Source: Sphingobacteriales bacterium (GTDB lineage: Bacteria; Bacteroidota; Bacteroidia; Chitinophagales; UBA2359). From it: a DNA stretch of 64,000 bases. The notes under the pieces were generated by a model. That model saw nothing but the letters and a program-made list of their open reading frames with translations, did not search any database and had not been told where the DNA came from. Position numbers and translations under genes: made by a program. The stretch spans positions 310,001-374,000 of the forward strand of contig CP064999.1 in assembly GCA_016700115.1 (NCBI GenBank), read 5' to 3'. Positions 54,301 to 62,411 of the stretch are shown here, one piece after another (within the stretch, counting starts at the first letter, position 1; each line of letters opens with the position of its first letter).

Positions 54301-54902
54301 TCACCACCGAAGAAACCGAATTCACCTATTCCAATCTGGCTTCGGGCTTTTACGATTTGTCTGTTACCGATGCGGCCGGCTGTTCTCAGTTGCTGACTGC
54401 CGAAGTAGGTCAAAACAACGGGCCACAGGTTTCCCTGCCCGATACCCTTTTTGTGTTACCCGGTGAACAGGCTTTGATTGATGCAACCTATCCCGATGCC
54501 ACCTACCTTTGGAGTACAGGACAAACTACACCTGCTGTTTCGGTTGGGCCAGGCTCTTATTGGGTGGCTGTAACGGCAGACGGATGCACCACGACTGTTC
54601 AAATCGAAGTCGTTGTTTTTACCGGTATCAGCCCCGAAGTTCTGTCTGAACGGTTTAGAATCTATCCAAACCCCGCACAAAACACCGTTTTTCTGCAATC
54701 CCCCCCCCATATCGGAAGCAATCCTTTAATTTTGCAATGGACTGATGTTTATGGCAGAATTTGCAGCAAACCTGTAGTGTGGTCAGGCAACAACGACATT
54801 CCTTTTGAGTTCGACCTCCAAAATTTTCCTCCCGGCACCTATCTGCTGAAAATAACCGACTATACCGGCAAACAACAGGTGGAAAAGGTGGTAAAATGGT
54901 AG
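51339..54902 (+). CDS. Large T9SS adhesin-like protein with GEVED domain and ten SprB-type repeats
   Basis: An 1187-residue surface or secreted protein. After a signal peptide (LFFVLNFSLSAAG) comes a fibronectin-III-like domain (about 25-115: ATNINYTHATLSWEVSPTAN) and a GEVED domain (about 120-265: WRVWIDYNKDNDFNDPNELVF, GFGETEDYLVNI). From about 270 there are ten repeats of roughly 65 residues with the pattern CGxxNGSI, then GGxxPYxYxW, then LxAGxYxVTVTDxxGC, as in SprB adhesins. An eleventh shortened one follows, then a T9SS type A sorting domain (RIYPNPAQN, PPGTYLLKITDYTGKQQVEKV). It resembles gliding adhesins or matrix proteins. It has its own -7 box after bshB1. Confidence 0.92.
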   Translation: MRCFLFCLLFFVLNFSLSAAGMSLCNPPGLFSATNINYTHATLSWEVSPTANTYLLRFRPLGSTNWIEALLVANSAVVYLQPCVQYEAQVQTVCEGESSAFTPSVVLTTQGCSDPYCFSYGGNTNFEWIESVSLNQINHTSGINYGYVNLTSISTELQQGNIYPLVLQPGYYDSAYGEYWRVWIDYNKDNDFNDPNELVFDSGGVFSTAVTGSLTVPASAPLGTTRMRISMKWLNEGDSPPLSCEGFGFGETEDYLVNIVASDCSGLSVSVLNIPASCGQSNGSISITPSGGQMPYSILWNSGQTTFTYPNLTAGLYNFTVTDASGCSLSQQVTVLNAGAPSITVNSVTFNSCNQNNGTISVSASGGTMPYFYTWSHTTLLTGPTATGLNGGTYFVTVTDANNCYSQISVTVGNISGPSLSVSNITAATCAQPNGFIELQVTGGTAPLTFSWSHNILMNSNLAFNLPAGSYSCTVTDTNGCSDVETVNVSSQSNITLMVQSVQPEGCGLTNGSITVAASPNAVAPLTYTWSHSPALNSATANWLASGNYWVTVTDALGCTAVATQSVGVSTATPSINIVNILPTSCGTSNGSINVISVMGAGPFTYSWSHDNLLNSPMAAGLSAGIYTVTVYGPNGCFDTHTEIIPNTNAPVIDIASITNDLCNNGFGAASVSASGSLAPYTFNWSNGQSGPTADNLTAGTYIVTATDAAGCIAQLSININNVSSLSEVNISTQNATCGLNNGIATATPVGGALPLSFSWSVGFSNPNTNLPPGEYSLTVTDANGCDVVNQFTISAIPAPILTATATNTACNQNTGTAQVTVENGTSPFNYIWNNGMTSPSLTGISAGLYTVTVTDSNGCIASAQATVSLPAMPSIAIVEIVPASCGNSNGSIWVDASGGQAPYSFSSPLNGFGFANNLPSGTYTASVTDANGCTASLELNVPQTPPLTASVSSIPSDCLGNDGIVTANVLSGTPPFTYLWIENNASFTTEETEFTYSNLASGFYDLSVTDAAGCSQLLTAEVGQNNGPQVSLPDTLFVLPGEQALIDATYPDATYLWSTGQTTPAVSVGPGSYWVAVTADGCTTTVQIEVVVFTGISPEVLSERFRIYPNPAQNTVFLQSPPHIGSNPLILQWTDVYGRICSKPVVWSGNNDIPFEFDLQNFPPGTYLLKITDYTGKQQVEKVVKW

Positions 54903-54971
54903 TGCTGTTTGTTGATGTAATTTAAATTGACCCGGCAATCTGCTTTCCCTGAATTAAGGTAAAAAAATGAT

Positions 54972-54979
54972 TACTTTTG
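54972..54979 (+). promoter_or_regulatory. -7 box for upp
   Basis: TACTTTTG matches TAnnTTTG exactly, about 122 bases before the upp ATG. Confidence 0.45.
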
Positions 54980-55101
54980 ACTCTTATCATCCAATAACAA
55001 TTATTCCAACTAAGTTTTATCTAAAGCGGGGCATGTAGCAAGGTTTGTTTTTGCAGTTAAATGTCCGTTTTTGAGCAAAACTTAAAGCACAACCAACCAC
55101 T

Positions 55102-55752
55102 ATGATTCACGATATCAGTCAAAACAACCCTTTAGTAGGACAAATTATGTCTGAGTTGCGGGACGTGAGCCTGCAATCCGACCGGATGCGGTTTAGAAGA
55201 AACTTAGAGCGTTTGGGAGAGATGTTTGCTTATGAAATCGGCAAGAGATTACCGGCGGAAGAAAAGGAAATCACCACTCCCCTTGGCACAGCACTTTGTA
55301 CTGTCTTGAGCGAACAACCTGTTTTAGCAACCATTTTAAGAGCCGGACTACCTCTCCATCAGGGGCTGCTTAATGTTTTTGACCGTGCCGACAATGCCTT
55401 TATTTCAGCCTACCGCAAACATCATAAAAACGGGCAATTTACCATTAAGTTAGAATACCTGTCTTCTCCCGAATTAGATGACCGTATTGTCATTCTGGCC
55501 GACCCTATGCTCGCCACAGGTGCTTCCATGGTGCTCACACTCGAACAACTATACGAACAAGGCGCACCTAAAGAAATGCACATTGTTACGGCAATTGCCT
55601 GTACCGAAGGCATCGCAGAATTAAGGCGACATTTCCCGAATATCAGTATCTGGACCGCTGCAATAGACGAAGAACTGACAGCAAAAGGTTATATTGTTCC
55701 CGGTTTAGGCGATGCCGGCGACCTGTCGTTTGGTGAAAAAACTCAGGACTGA
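55102..55752 (+). CDS. upp: Uracil phosphoribosyltransferase
   Basis: A 216-residue enzyme that makes UMP from uracil and PRPP for pyrimidine salvage. The PRPP-binding loop is VILADPMLATGASMVLTLEQL. The N-terminal TILRAGLPLHQGLLNVF, and the end AIDEELTAKGYIVPGLGDAGDLSFG with its uracil-binding GDAGD, are typical of Upp. The ATG at 55102 gives the standard N-terminus. It stands alone between two large T9SS genes. The second repeat array begins 204 bases after its stop. Confidence 0.95.
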   Translation: MIHDISQNNPLVGQIMSELRDVSLQSDRMRFRRNLERLGEMFAYEIGKRLPAEEKEITTPLGTALCTVLSEQPVLATILRAGLPLHQGLLNVFDRADNAFISAYRKHHKNGQFTIKLEYLSSPELDDRIVILADPMLATGASMVLTLEQLYEQGAPKEMHIVTAIACTEGIAELRRHFPNISIWTAAIDEELTAKGYIVPGLGDAGDLSFGEKTQD

Positions 55753-55905
55753 GGTGCATCAGTTATTGCCCTGAAACATATTCTAATCAATGTGTTTTTA
55801 TCCCTGTCAGCGTTCACAATGCCAACAAGGTTCTCCCTCTTTTTGTACCGCAATATCTCCCACTCGCAAACACAACCTCGCCGCCTCTGTTTTCAAAATT
55901 ACCAT

Positions 55906-55925
55906 TATCAGTGTCTTCACTGATA
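55906..55925 (+). other. Stem-loop shortly before array B
   Basis: TATCAGTG (55906-55913) pairs exactly with CACTGATA (55918-55925) around a TCTT loop. It lies 154 bases after the upp stop and 31 before the array. The T run is missing, so it is not a standard terminator. No equivalent was seen before array A. Confidence 0.5.
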
Positions 55926-55956
55926 GCGCTAAAAACACAGTTGACATTACGCCGGT

Positions 55957-56250
55957 GCAGGGGCACATTCAATCATTGCAGAGGTGCTTTAAGTTATTGC
56001 AGGGGCACAATGCCTCAATTCAGGGTGACTCTAACCTATTGCAGGGGTACATTCACTTATTGCATAGGTACATGAACTCATTGCAGGGGTGCATTGACCC
56101 GTTGCAGGGGTACTTTAAGTTATTGCAGAGGTGCATTGACCTTTTGCAGGGGTGCATTGAGTCATTGCAGGGGTGCATTCACCCTTTGCAGAGGCACTTT
56201 AACTCATTGCAAAGATGCATTCACCCTTTGCAGGGTGGCTTTGGGGCTTA
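55957..56250 (+). repeat. Tandem repeat array B: 14 units, exact 21-bp period, same family as array A
   Basis: Units start at 55957 and every 21 bases to 56230. The consensus is GCAGGGGTG followed by CATTGAGTCATT with variants such as TACTTTAAGTTATT and CATTCACCCTTT at the variable end. No indels break the phase, although unit 4 (56020) has lost the GCAG start. The core GCAGGGGTG and the ATT-rich end match array A in the same orientation. Plus-strand frames read as heptads such as SLQGCIHPLQR, but the reading frame differs from the one open in array A. Confidence 0.93.
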
Positions 56251-56545
56251 ACGGAGGATTAAAAAGCTCTCGAAAAGCGTGATTTTTCCCGAATATAGTT
56301 CGTATTTAAGAAAATAAATGTTGTGTTGTTCCCCTTCAATGTAGCTAAAACTCCTGTTAAAATGATGCTTAGGATTTAAGATTGAAGGGTGAATTTAGAA
56401 TAAGCAATATCTTTTTTTGGTATATCATTTTAATTGCTCAGGGGGGGTAACCGTACAAATCCGGCTGTCAATCAGGAATTTGTGTTAAATAGTTAATCCT
56501 GATACAGATGAGTTTTTTACAGTAGAATAAGTTTATGAATAACTG

Positions 56546-56553
56546 TATCTTTG
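56546..56553 (+). promoter_or_regulatory. -7 box for the FG-GAP/SprB protein gene
   Basis: TATCTTTG matches TAnnTTTG exactly, 66 bases before the ATG at 56620. Confidence 0.5.
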
Positions 56554-56619
56554 CCTTTGACCTAAAGTCAGGCTTTCCCTGTTTAGTTTTTTGTTCCATC
56601 TATTTTCAACCATTTTCTA

Positions 56620-58848
56620 ATGAAAAAGTTCCATTTTTTGCTTGCGTTGTTCTTTTATTTGATAGGCCAGTATGTTTCAGCCCAAACTCTGGTTTGGAGC
56701 ACTTTGGTTGATACCGGAACCTGTTTCTCCTCTCCCCGAGCCGGCGACCTGAACAACGACGGCATTCTGGACTTTGTTACCGGCGGTGGTGAAGAAGGGT
56801 TTTACCGCACAAAAAGCATTACTGCTTACAATGGCGCAACAGGCGACATACTATGGCATGTTGCCGCCCGAAACCGCATTTATGGCAGTGCTGTTTTTTT
56901 AGATATTAGCGGTGATGGCAACAACGATGTGTTTATCGGAGGAGGCAGTGCTGAGTTTATGGCCATCAATGGAATTAGCGGCGAAATTATCTGGGAGTTT
57001 TTTCCGGAAGGCGATACCGTACCGGCCGAAGATTTTGGATGGTATAACTTTTACTCTCCCCAATTGATACCCGATCAGGACGGCGACGACCTGCAGGATT
57101 TGCTGGTTTCAAACGGAGGCAATCCCGCTGCTTTGCCCATTGACACCATAAACCGCCCTCCCGGAAACCTGCTCATTCTGAGCAGCGCAACGGGCGATAT
57201 TCTCGGTTTGGCAGAAGTGCCGGATGGAAAAGAAACCTATATGTCGCCTTTGGTGTATGATTTTGGTAATGACGGCATATTGGATGTTATTTACGGAACC
57301 GGCGGAGAAACCACGCACGGGTCCCTATGGAGAACAACGGTGCCCGATATTCTTGCCGGCGATATCAACGCATCGGTCAAACTGATAGACGGTGGGCCGA
57401 AAGGATATATTGCGCCTCCGAGTCTTGCCGACCTGACCGGAGACGGAACCCCGGATATTATTGCACCCTGCTACGGAAACAAACTCACTGCCATAGACGG
57501 CAACAACGGAGATATGCTTTGGCAAAAAAACTTACCCGGCACAGAAACCATCTGTACCCCGGCAATCGGACGATTTACTGATGACCATATACCGGATGTG
57601 TTCTTCATTTACGCAACCGGACTTGCTCCTACTTTCTTCAACTATGTAACGTTAATGATAGACGGCGCTACCGGGCAAACATTGGTACAGGACACCTTAC
57701 CGGGTTGGTCGTTGATTTCTCCGTTGGCTTTTGATTACAATGGTGATGGTTTTGACGAAGCATTAGTTTCCACCAATCAGCCCTTTATGCCGCCCGGCCC
57801 TTATGCTCACCAAATCCTTTTGTACGATTTTGCCAACGATCAAACATCAACCCTTATTGATATAACACCCGGCACCAATTTGGGTTCCACTCCCTGGGTG
57901 GGTGATATTGATGACAATGGAACCCTGGAATTGGTTTATCTGCACAACAACAATCCGATGGTGATCAATGTGAACGATGGGTTTGTGCTAAAACGCTATG
58001 ATTTAACTGCTGAAACACCCGGCAATATCGCGTGGGGAGCCTATATGGGAACGGAATATGACTGCCTGTATGACAACCCCATGCAGTCTTGTTTTAACTA
58101 TGTTGTAAATTTCAGTGCTGTTAATGTTACTTGTTTTGGAGGGAACAACGGCATCATTACCGGAGCGGTGCAGGTTGGCACCCCGCCTTACCGTTATATA
58201 TGGAATGGGGTTACCTCCGGGCCTAATTTTTCACCAACCTATGCCATCAGCATTCAAAATCTTGAAGCCGGAAATTATACACTTCAGATGCTGGACGGGG
58301 TGGGCTGTCTTGCTTCCTATGAGGTTACTCTTACCCAACCCGATGAGTTGGTCGCCGAATTTTCTTCATCAACTCCTACTGCAGGAAACTCAGACGGTGA
58401 AATTGAGGTGCTTGTTAGCGGCGGCACACCGCCATATACCTACGAATGGAACACCACCCCTCCTCAAACCGGAACTACAGCCACTAATCTGGCAGCCGGT
58501 GTTTATTCACTTACCGTTACCGACAGTACAAATTGCACACTCGAACAAACCGTTGATTTGTTCGTTACCGGAATGCCCCTTGCTGCCGGTTCAGAATATA
58601 ACTGCCTGTTGGTCTATCCAAATCCGGCCAATAAGATGTTGTCTATACAAACAAATCCGAACTTAATAAATGAAGACGGTTTGACTTTATACTTATTTAA
58701 TAATATTGGTCAACTTATGCACTCACAATCATTATTGTCAGGCACTACTCTTCAGCTTGATGTCAGTGCCTACCCCGCGGGAGTTTACCGGATACAAGTA
58801 ACCGGAAAAAACACCAGCCTGCAAGAACAGGTAATTCTGTATAGATAG
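56620..58848 (+). CDS. T9SS protein with FG-GAP beta-propeller and two SprB-type repeats
   Basis: A 742-residue exported protein with signal peptide (FLLALFFYLIGQYVSAQ). Residues about 35-480 hold about eight FG-GAP-like, calcium-binding repeats: DLNNDGILDFVTGGG, DISGDGNNDVFIGGG, DQDGDDLQDLLVSNG, DLTGDGTPDIIAPCYG, DYNGDGFDEALVS and DIDDNGTLELVYL, mixed with PQQ-like blades (ITAYNGATGDILW). Then two SprB-like repeats (VNVTCFGGNNGIITGAV and SGGTPPYTYEWNTT) and a T9SS type A sorting domain (VYPNPANKMLSI, AYPAGVYRIQV). Probably a surface protein binding calcium and polymers or cells. The ligand is unknown. Confidence 0.9.
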   Translation: MKKFHFLLALFFYLIGQYVSAQTLVWSTLVDTGTCFSSPRAGDLNNDGILDFVTGGGEEGFYRTKSITAYNGATGDILWHVAARNRIYGSAVFLDISGDGNNDVFIGGGSAEFMAINGISGEIIWEFFPEGDTVPAEDFGWYNFYSPQLIPDQDGDDLQDLLVSNGGNPAALPIDTINRPPGNLLILSSATGDILGLAEVPDGKETYMSPLVYDFGNDGILDVIYGTGGETTHGSLWRTTVPDILAGDINASVKLIDGGPKGYIAPPSLADLTGDGTPDIIAPCYGNKLTAIDGNNGDMLWQKNLPGTETICTPAIGRFTDDHIPDVFFIYATGLAPTFFNYVTLMIDGATGQTLVQDTLPGWSLISPLAFDYNGDGFDEALVSTNQPFMPPGPYAHQILLYDFANDQTSTLIDITPGTNLGSTPWVGDIDDNGTLELVYLHNNNPMVINVNDGFVLKRYDLTAETPGNIAWGAYMGTEYDCLYDNPMQSCFNYVVNFSAVNVTCFGGNNGIITGAVQVGTPPYRYIWNGVTSGPNFSPTYAISIQNLEAGNYTLQMLDGVGCLASYEVTLTQPDELVAEFSSSTPTAGNSDGEIEVLVSGGTPPYTYEWNTTPPQTGTTATNLAAGVYSLTVTDSTNCTLEQTVDLFVTGMPLAAGSEYNCLLVYPNPANKMLSIQTNPNLINEDGLTLYLFNNIGQLMHSQSLLSGTTLQLDVSAYPAGVYRIQVTGKNTSLQEQVILYR

Positions 58849-59285
58849 AAAAAGCCGGTTCAATAATAAACTCGCAAAACGATGAAAATTTGCTTTTTAT
58901 CGCAATTTTCATCTATACAGACTAATACACTCATATATAAGTTGAACAACATTTGCCGGCAAAAAAATTACTGTAACCGGTTCAAAAATAAAACCGGAGT
59001 TCCTCGTAAACAGAAACCGGTTAGTGTTGTTTTAAAAAAAATGCACTCCTGCCTTAAAAAACAGTACAATTTATGTTGAGAATGAAGTAAATTAACTCAA
59101 CTTTGCGAATCACACAAATCCTTTAGCGCAACCCTTCACATATTTAGATTTAAGGATATTTTAGAAAACAAAAAAAATAGTACAAATAATATTTTTGTGG
59201 TTTCTGTTTCTTTCATTCATATCCAAACGTTGTTCTATGCCGGAGTATAAACACATAGTTTTCAAAAAATTTTGTTTTTTGTGAG

Positions 59286-59313
59286 TTGTTTTTTAACATT
59301 CATGCTAAGTTTG
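59286..59313 (+). promoter_or_regulatory. Candidate promoter for the SusC/SusD operon
   Basis: TTG at 59286-59288 and TAAGTTTG at 59306-59313 match the Bacteroidota -33 and -7 elements, with a 17-base gap, slightly short. This leaves a leader of about 105 bases. A second exact -7 box at 59190-59197 is an alternative. Confidence 0.5.
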
Positions 59314-59329
59314 CAATAATTAATGCAAA

Positions 59330-59347
59330 AATAATTATGCAATTATT
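59330..59347. promoter_or_regulatory. Operator-like dyad just downstream of the SusC promoter
   Basis: AATAATT-ATGC-AATTATT is an exact 7-4-7 inverted repeat placed 16 bases after the -7 box, near the expected transcription start. An overlapping imperfect dyad (TGCAATAATTAATGCA, 59312-59327) precedes it. Confidence 0.4.
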
Positions 59348-59424
59348 GGACAAATCTGATTTCTGTTGCATTTTTTTTCACTTTACATTTTTACAACTTT
59401 TTTACTAATCAACCATAAATTTTT

Positions 59425-62388
59425 ATGAATCCAACATTACGCAAGACATTTAAACGGTTTTGGATGACGGCAATGCTTATGTTGCTGTTCAGCACACAAT
59501 TGTTATTGGGGCAAGGCCGCAATATCAGCGGCACGGTTGTTGATGACCAAAGCGGAGAGCCAATTGTAGGAGCGAACATTTTGGTAAAAGGTACCATTAC
59601 CGGAACGGTAACAGATATTGACGGCAAATACAGCCTTAGTGTTCCTGCCGGTTCTACGGTGATTGTTTATTCTTATGTAGGTTACGATACGCAGGAAATC
59701 ACCCTCGGTGCTTCGTCGGTTATAGACATCAGGCTGGCTGCAGGTGAATTGCTTGATGAAGTGGTTGTAATCGGCTATGGTGTGGCCAAAAAAGAAGACC
59801 TGACCGGCTCTGTAACACAGGTGTCAACCAAGTCCTTCAACGAAGGACCTGTCAACACACCCGAACAACTCATTGTTGGCCGGGTAGCAGGGGTTCAGGT
59901 TACTTCGGCAGGCGGTGCACCGGGAGGCGGCAATACCATCCGAATCAGGGGAGGGTCTTCTCTGACCGCTAATAACGATCCTTTAGTTGTTATTGACGGA
60001 ATTCCGGTTGATGCCGGCATTTCAGGTTCTCAAAACCCTTTAAACACCATTAACCCCAACGATATCGAGTCGTTTACCATTCTGAAAGATGCTTCTGCTA
60101 CTGCTATCTACGGATCGAGAGCATCAAACGGGGTGATCATTATTACCACTAAAAAAGGAAAATCCGGGCCTGTGCAATTGTCTTACAGCGGAGATTTCAA
60201 TATCGGTCAGACTGCCAAACGGTTAGAACCATTGACCTCCGATGAATTCAGAGTATTGGTCAATGAAATAGGGAATGCGTCACAAATTGCCTTGCTTGGC
60301 AATGCCAACACAGATTGGCAGGATGAAATCTATCAGACCGCAACCGGTACAGACCATAATTTAAGTGCAGCCGGAAGCATTAGTGATGTGTTGCCCTATA
60401 GGGTTTCGTTGGGCTTTACCAATCAACAAGGAATTCTCAAAACCTCCAACATGGACAGATATTCAGGTGCTTTGTCGTTAAGCCCCAAGCTGCTCGATGA
60501 CCACCTGTCTATCAACCTGAACGCCAAAGGCTCTATAGTTAAAAATCGCTTTGCAGATGTGGGTACAATAGGAAGTGCCATTGTGTTTGACCCAACACAA
60601 CCCGTTTTCACAAACAGCGATGCATTTGGCGGCTATTTTGAATGGGTGGATGTTGACGGCAATGTTGCGGTTAATGCGCCAAGAAACCCATTAGCCAGAT
60701 TAGAACAGCGCGAAGACCTGAGTACTGTTAACCGTTTTATCGGTAATGCGCAGTTTGATTACAAATTTCACTTCCTTCCCGAACTTCGTGCCAACCTAAA
60801 TTTTGGGATGGATAAAGCCAGAAGTGATGGAACAGTACAAGTACCTGTTGAAGCTGCCTCTGAAATCAACAATGGCGAAGGGGGGATGGACAATTCTTAC
60901 TTTGAAGAAAAAACCAACCGTCTGCTCGATTTTTACCTGAACTATGGTAAAACCGTCAACAGCATTAAAAGCAAATTTGACGTTACGGCAGGTTATTCTT
61001 ACCAGGGATTTCACGTAGAAAATGAATTTTTAACCCGAGATGTTTCCGGTAGCCGAAGCGATACCACCGATTATGAAGGCGAATACGTGCTTATTTCCTT
61101 TTTCGGAAGGTTTAACTATACACTTAACGACAAGTACCTTTTAACGGTTACGTTGAGAAACGATGGTTCTTCCAGATTTAGTGAAGAAAATCGCTGGGGT
61201 CTATTCCCTTCCGTTGCAGTTGCATGGAACGTTGCCCGCGAAAACTTCTTGGCCAACTCAAGAGTATTGACCGATTTCAAATTACGCGCCGGATATGGTG
61301 TTACCGGTCAACAAGATATCATCGGCTTTTATCCCTATCTGCCCCGTTATACCTCCGGTTTAAGCAGTGCACAATATCAGTTTGGCGATCAGTTTATTAC
61401 AACACTTCGACCTGAAGGCTACGATGCCGATATTAAATGGGAAGAAACCACAACCTGGAACGCAGGTCTCGATTTCGGTTTCCTTGAAAGCCGTATCTAT
61501 GGTTCGCTCGACTTCTATCAACGCAAAACGAAAGACCTGCTTAACCAAATCTCTATACCTGCCGGTACCAACCTGACCAATCAGTTGGTAACTAATATCG
61601 GGAATATGGATAACAGAGGGGTTGAATTTTCTATCAACGCCAACGCCGTTAACAAAAACTACTGGTCATGGGATCTGGGCTTTAATATTACCGGACAACA
61701 TACCGAAATTACCAACCTGACCCTGAACGATGACCCGACCTTTATCGGAAATCCGACCGGTGACATTTCAGGTGGTGTTGGAAACAAAATCCAAATTCAC
61801 AGCGTGGGCTATGCGCCAAGTTCTTTCTTTGTGTTCAAACAGGTCTATGATGCCAACGGCAAACCGGTCGAAGGTTTGTATGAAGACCTGAACAAAGACG
61901 GTCAAATTACCGAATTAGACAAATACCGGTACAACAAACCTGCTCCCGATGTGTTTTTAGGTTTTAACACCATGCTCAGATACAAAAACTTTGATTTAAG
62001 CACAGTTATCCGGGGCAACTTCAACAACTATGTTTACAACAACGTCAATTCTGACAGAGGGATTAAATTCATTACAGGTGCGACACCGGATTATATTACC
62101 AACACCCTCAGTACTGCACTTGAAGACGGATTTACCAGCCGCGAGTATTTCTCTGATCACTATGTCGAAAATGCTTCATTTATGCGCATAGACAACATCA
62201 CCCTCGGCTACGCCTTCGACAAATTGTTTACCAACCGTTTCAACGGCAGGTTATATGCTACTGTTCAAAATGTAGGGGTAATCACCAACTATACCGGCTT
62301 GGATCCTGAAGTTCAAAACGGTATTGACAACAATATCTACCCACGTCCAAGGACATTCCTTTTAGGACTTAATCTCAACTTTAAGTAA
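59425..62388 (+). CDS. SusC/RagA-family TonB-linked outer-membrane transporter
   Basis: A 987-residue TonB-dependent receptor. Signal peptide to about residue 31 (MLLFSTQLLLGQ), then a carboxypeptidase-D regulatory-like domain (ISGTVVDDQSGEPIVGANILVKGT), the SusC signature DEVVVIGYGVAKKEDLTGSV, the plug domain (IRIRGGSSLTANNDPLVVIDG, ILKDASATAIYGSRASNGVI) and a barrel ending YPRPRTFLLGLNLNFK. Slightly short for SusC but complete. It takes up glycans or other large nutrients across the outer membrane with its SusD partner, which begins 23 bases downstream. The substrate is unknown because no enzymes are visible before the window ends. Confidence 0.97.
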   Translation: MNPTLRKTFKRFWMTAMLMLLFSTQLLLGQGRNISGTVVDDQSGEPIVGANILVKGTITGTVTDIDGKYSLSVPAGSTVIVYSYVGYDTQEITLGASSVIDIRLAAGELLDEVVVIGYGVAKKEDLTGSVTQVSTKSFNEGPVNTPEQLIVGRVAGVQVTSAGGAPGGGNTIRIRGGSSLTANNDPLVVIDGIPVDAGISGSQNPLNTINPNDIESFTILKDASATAIYGSRASNGVIIITTKKGKSGPVQLSYSGDFNIGQTAKRLEPLTSDEFRVLVNEIGNASQIALLGNANTDWQDEIYQTATGTDHNLSAAGSISDVLPYRVSLGFTNQQGILKTSNMDRYSGALSLSPKLLDDHLSINLNAKGSIVKNRFADVGTIGSAIVFDPTQPVFTNSDAFGGYFEWVDVDGNVAVNAPRNPLARLEQREDLSTVNRFIGNAQFDYKFHFLPELRANLNFGMDKARSDGTVQVPVEAASEINNGEGGMDNSYFEEKTNRLLDFYLNYGKTVNSIKSKFDVTAGYSYQGFHVENEFLTRDVSGSRSDTTDYEGEYVLISFFGRFNYTLNDKYLLTVTLRNDGSSRFSEENRWGLFPSVAVAWNVARENFLANSRVLTDFKLRAGYGVTGQQDIIGFYPYLPRYTSGLSSAQYQFGDQFITTLRPEGYDADIKWEETTTWNAGLDFGFLESRIYGSLDFYQRKTKDLLNQISIPAGTNLTNQLVTNIGNMDNRGVEFSINANAVNKNYWSWDLGFNITGQHTEITNLTLNDDPTFIGNPTGDISGGVGNKIQIHSVGYAPSSFFVFKQVYDANGKPVEGLYEDLNKDGQITELDKYRYNKPAPDVFLGFNTMLRYKNFDLSTVIRGNFNNYVYNNVNSDRGIKFITGATPDYITNTLSTALEDGFTSREYFSDHYVENASFMRIDNITLGYAFDKLFTNRFNGRLYATVQNVGVITNYTGLDPEVQNGIDNNIYPRPRTFLLGLNLNFK

Positions 62389-62411
62389 CTCATCAAACCA
62401 TACGCATTGTT

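Larger units (their letters stand above)
55753..56619. other. Intergenic region carrying array B (867 bases)
   Basis: The gap between upp and the FG-GAP protein gene holds a hairpin (55906-55925), the 21-bp array (55957-56250) and a -7 box (56546-56553). Frames crossing the array (55790-56251, 56094-56282) translate only repeated LQGC or CRGA heptads and are judged not to be genes. Bases 56251-56545 show nothing recognisable. Confidence 0.75.
58849..59424. other. Intergenic region upstream of the SusC gene (576 bases)
   Basis: It is AT-rich with no supported gene. A 65-codon plus-strand frame at 58882 is Lys/Asn/Cys-rich with no domain. Three copies of an ACCGG-containing motif occur near 58977, 58993 and 59016. 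It contains two exact TAnnTTTG boxes (59190-59197 and 59306-59313) and a dyad at 59330-59347. Confidence 0.55.

Noticed and set aside
55790..56282. Plus-strand frames across array B giving LQGC- and CRGA-type heptad proteins
   Set aside because: Long frames arise because the 21-bp unit is a multiple of three and lacks stops in some phases. There is no ribosome-binding context or signal, and the open frame is not the one open in array A.
58882..59079. 65-codon frame between the FG-GAP gene and the SusC gene
   Set aside because: Lys/Asn/Cys-rich, no domain, and lies in AT-rich leader DNA.
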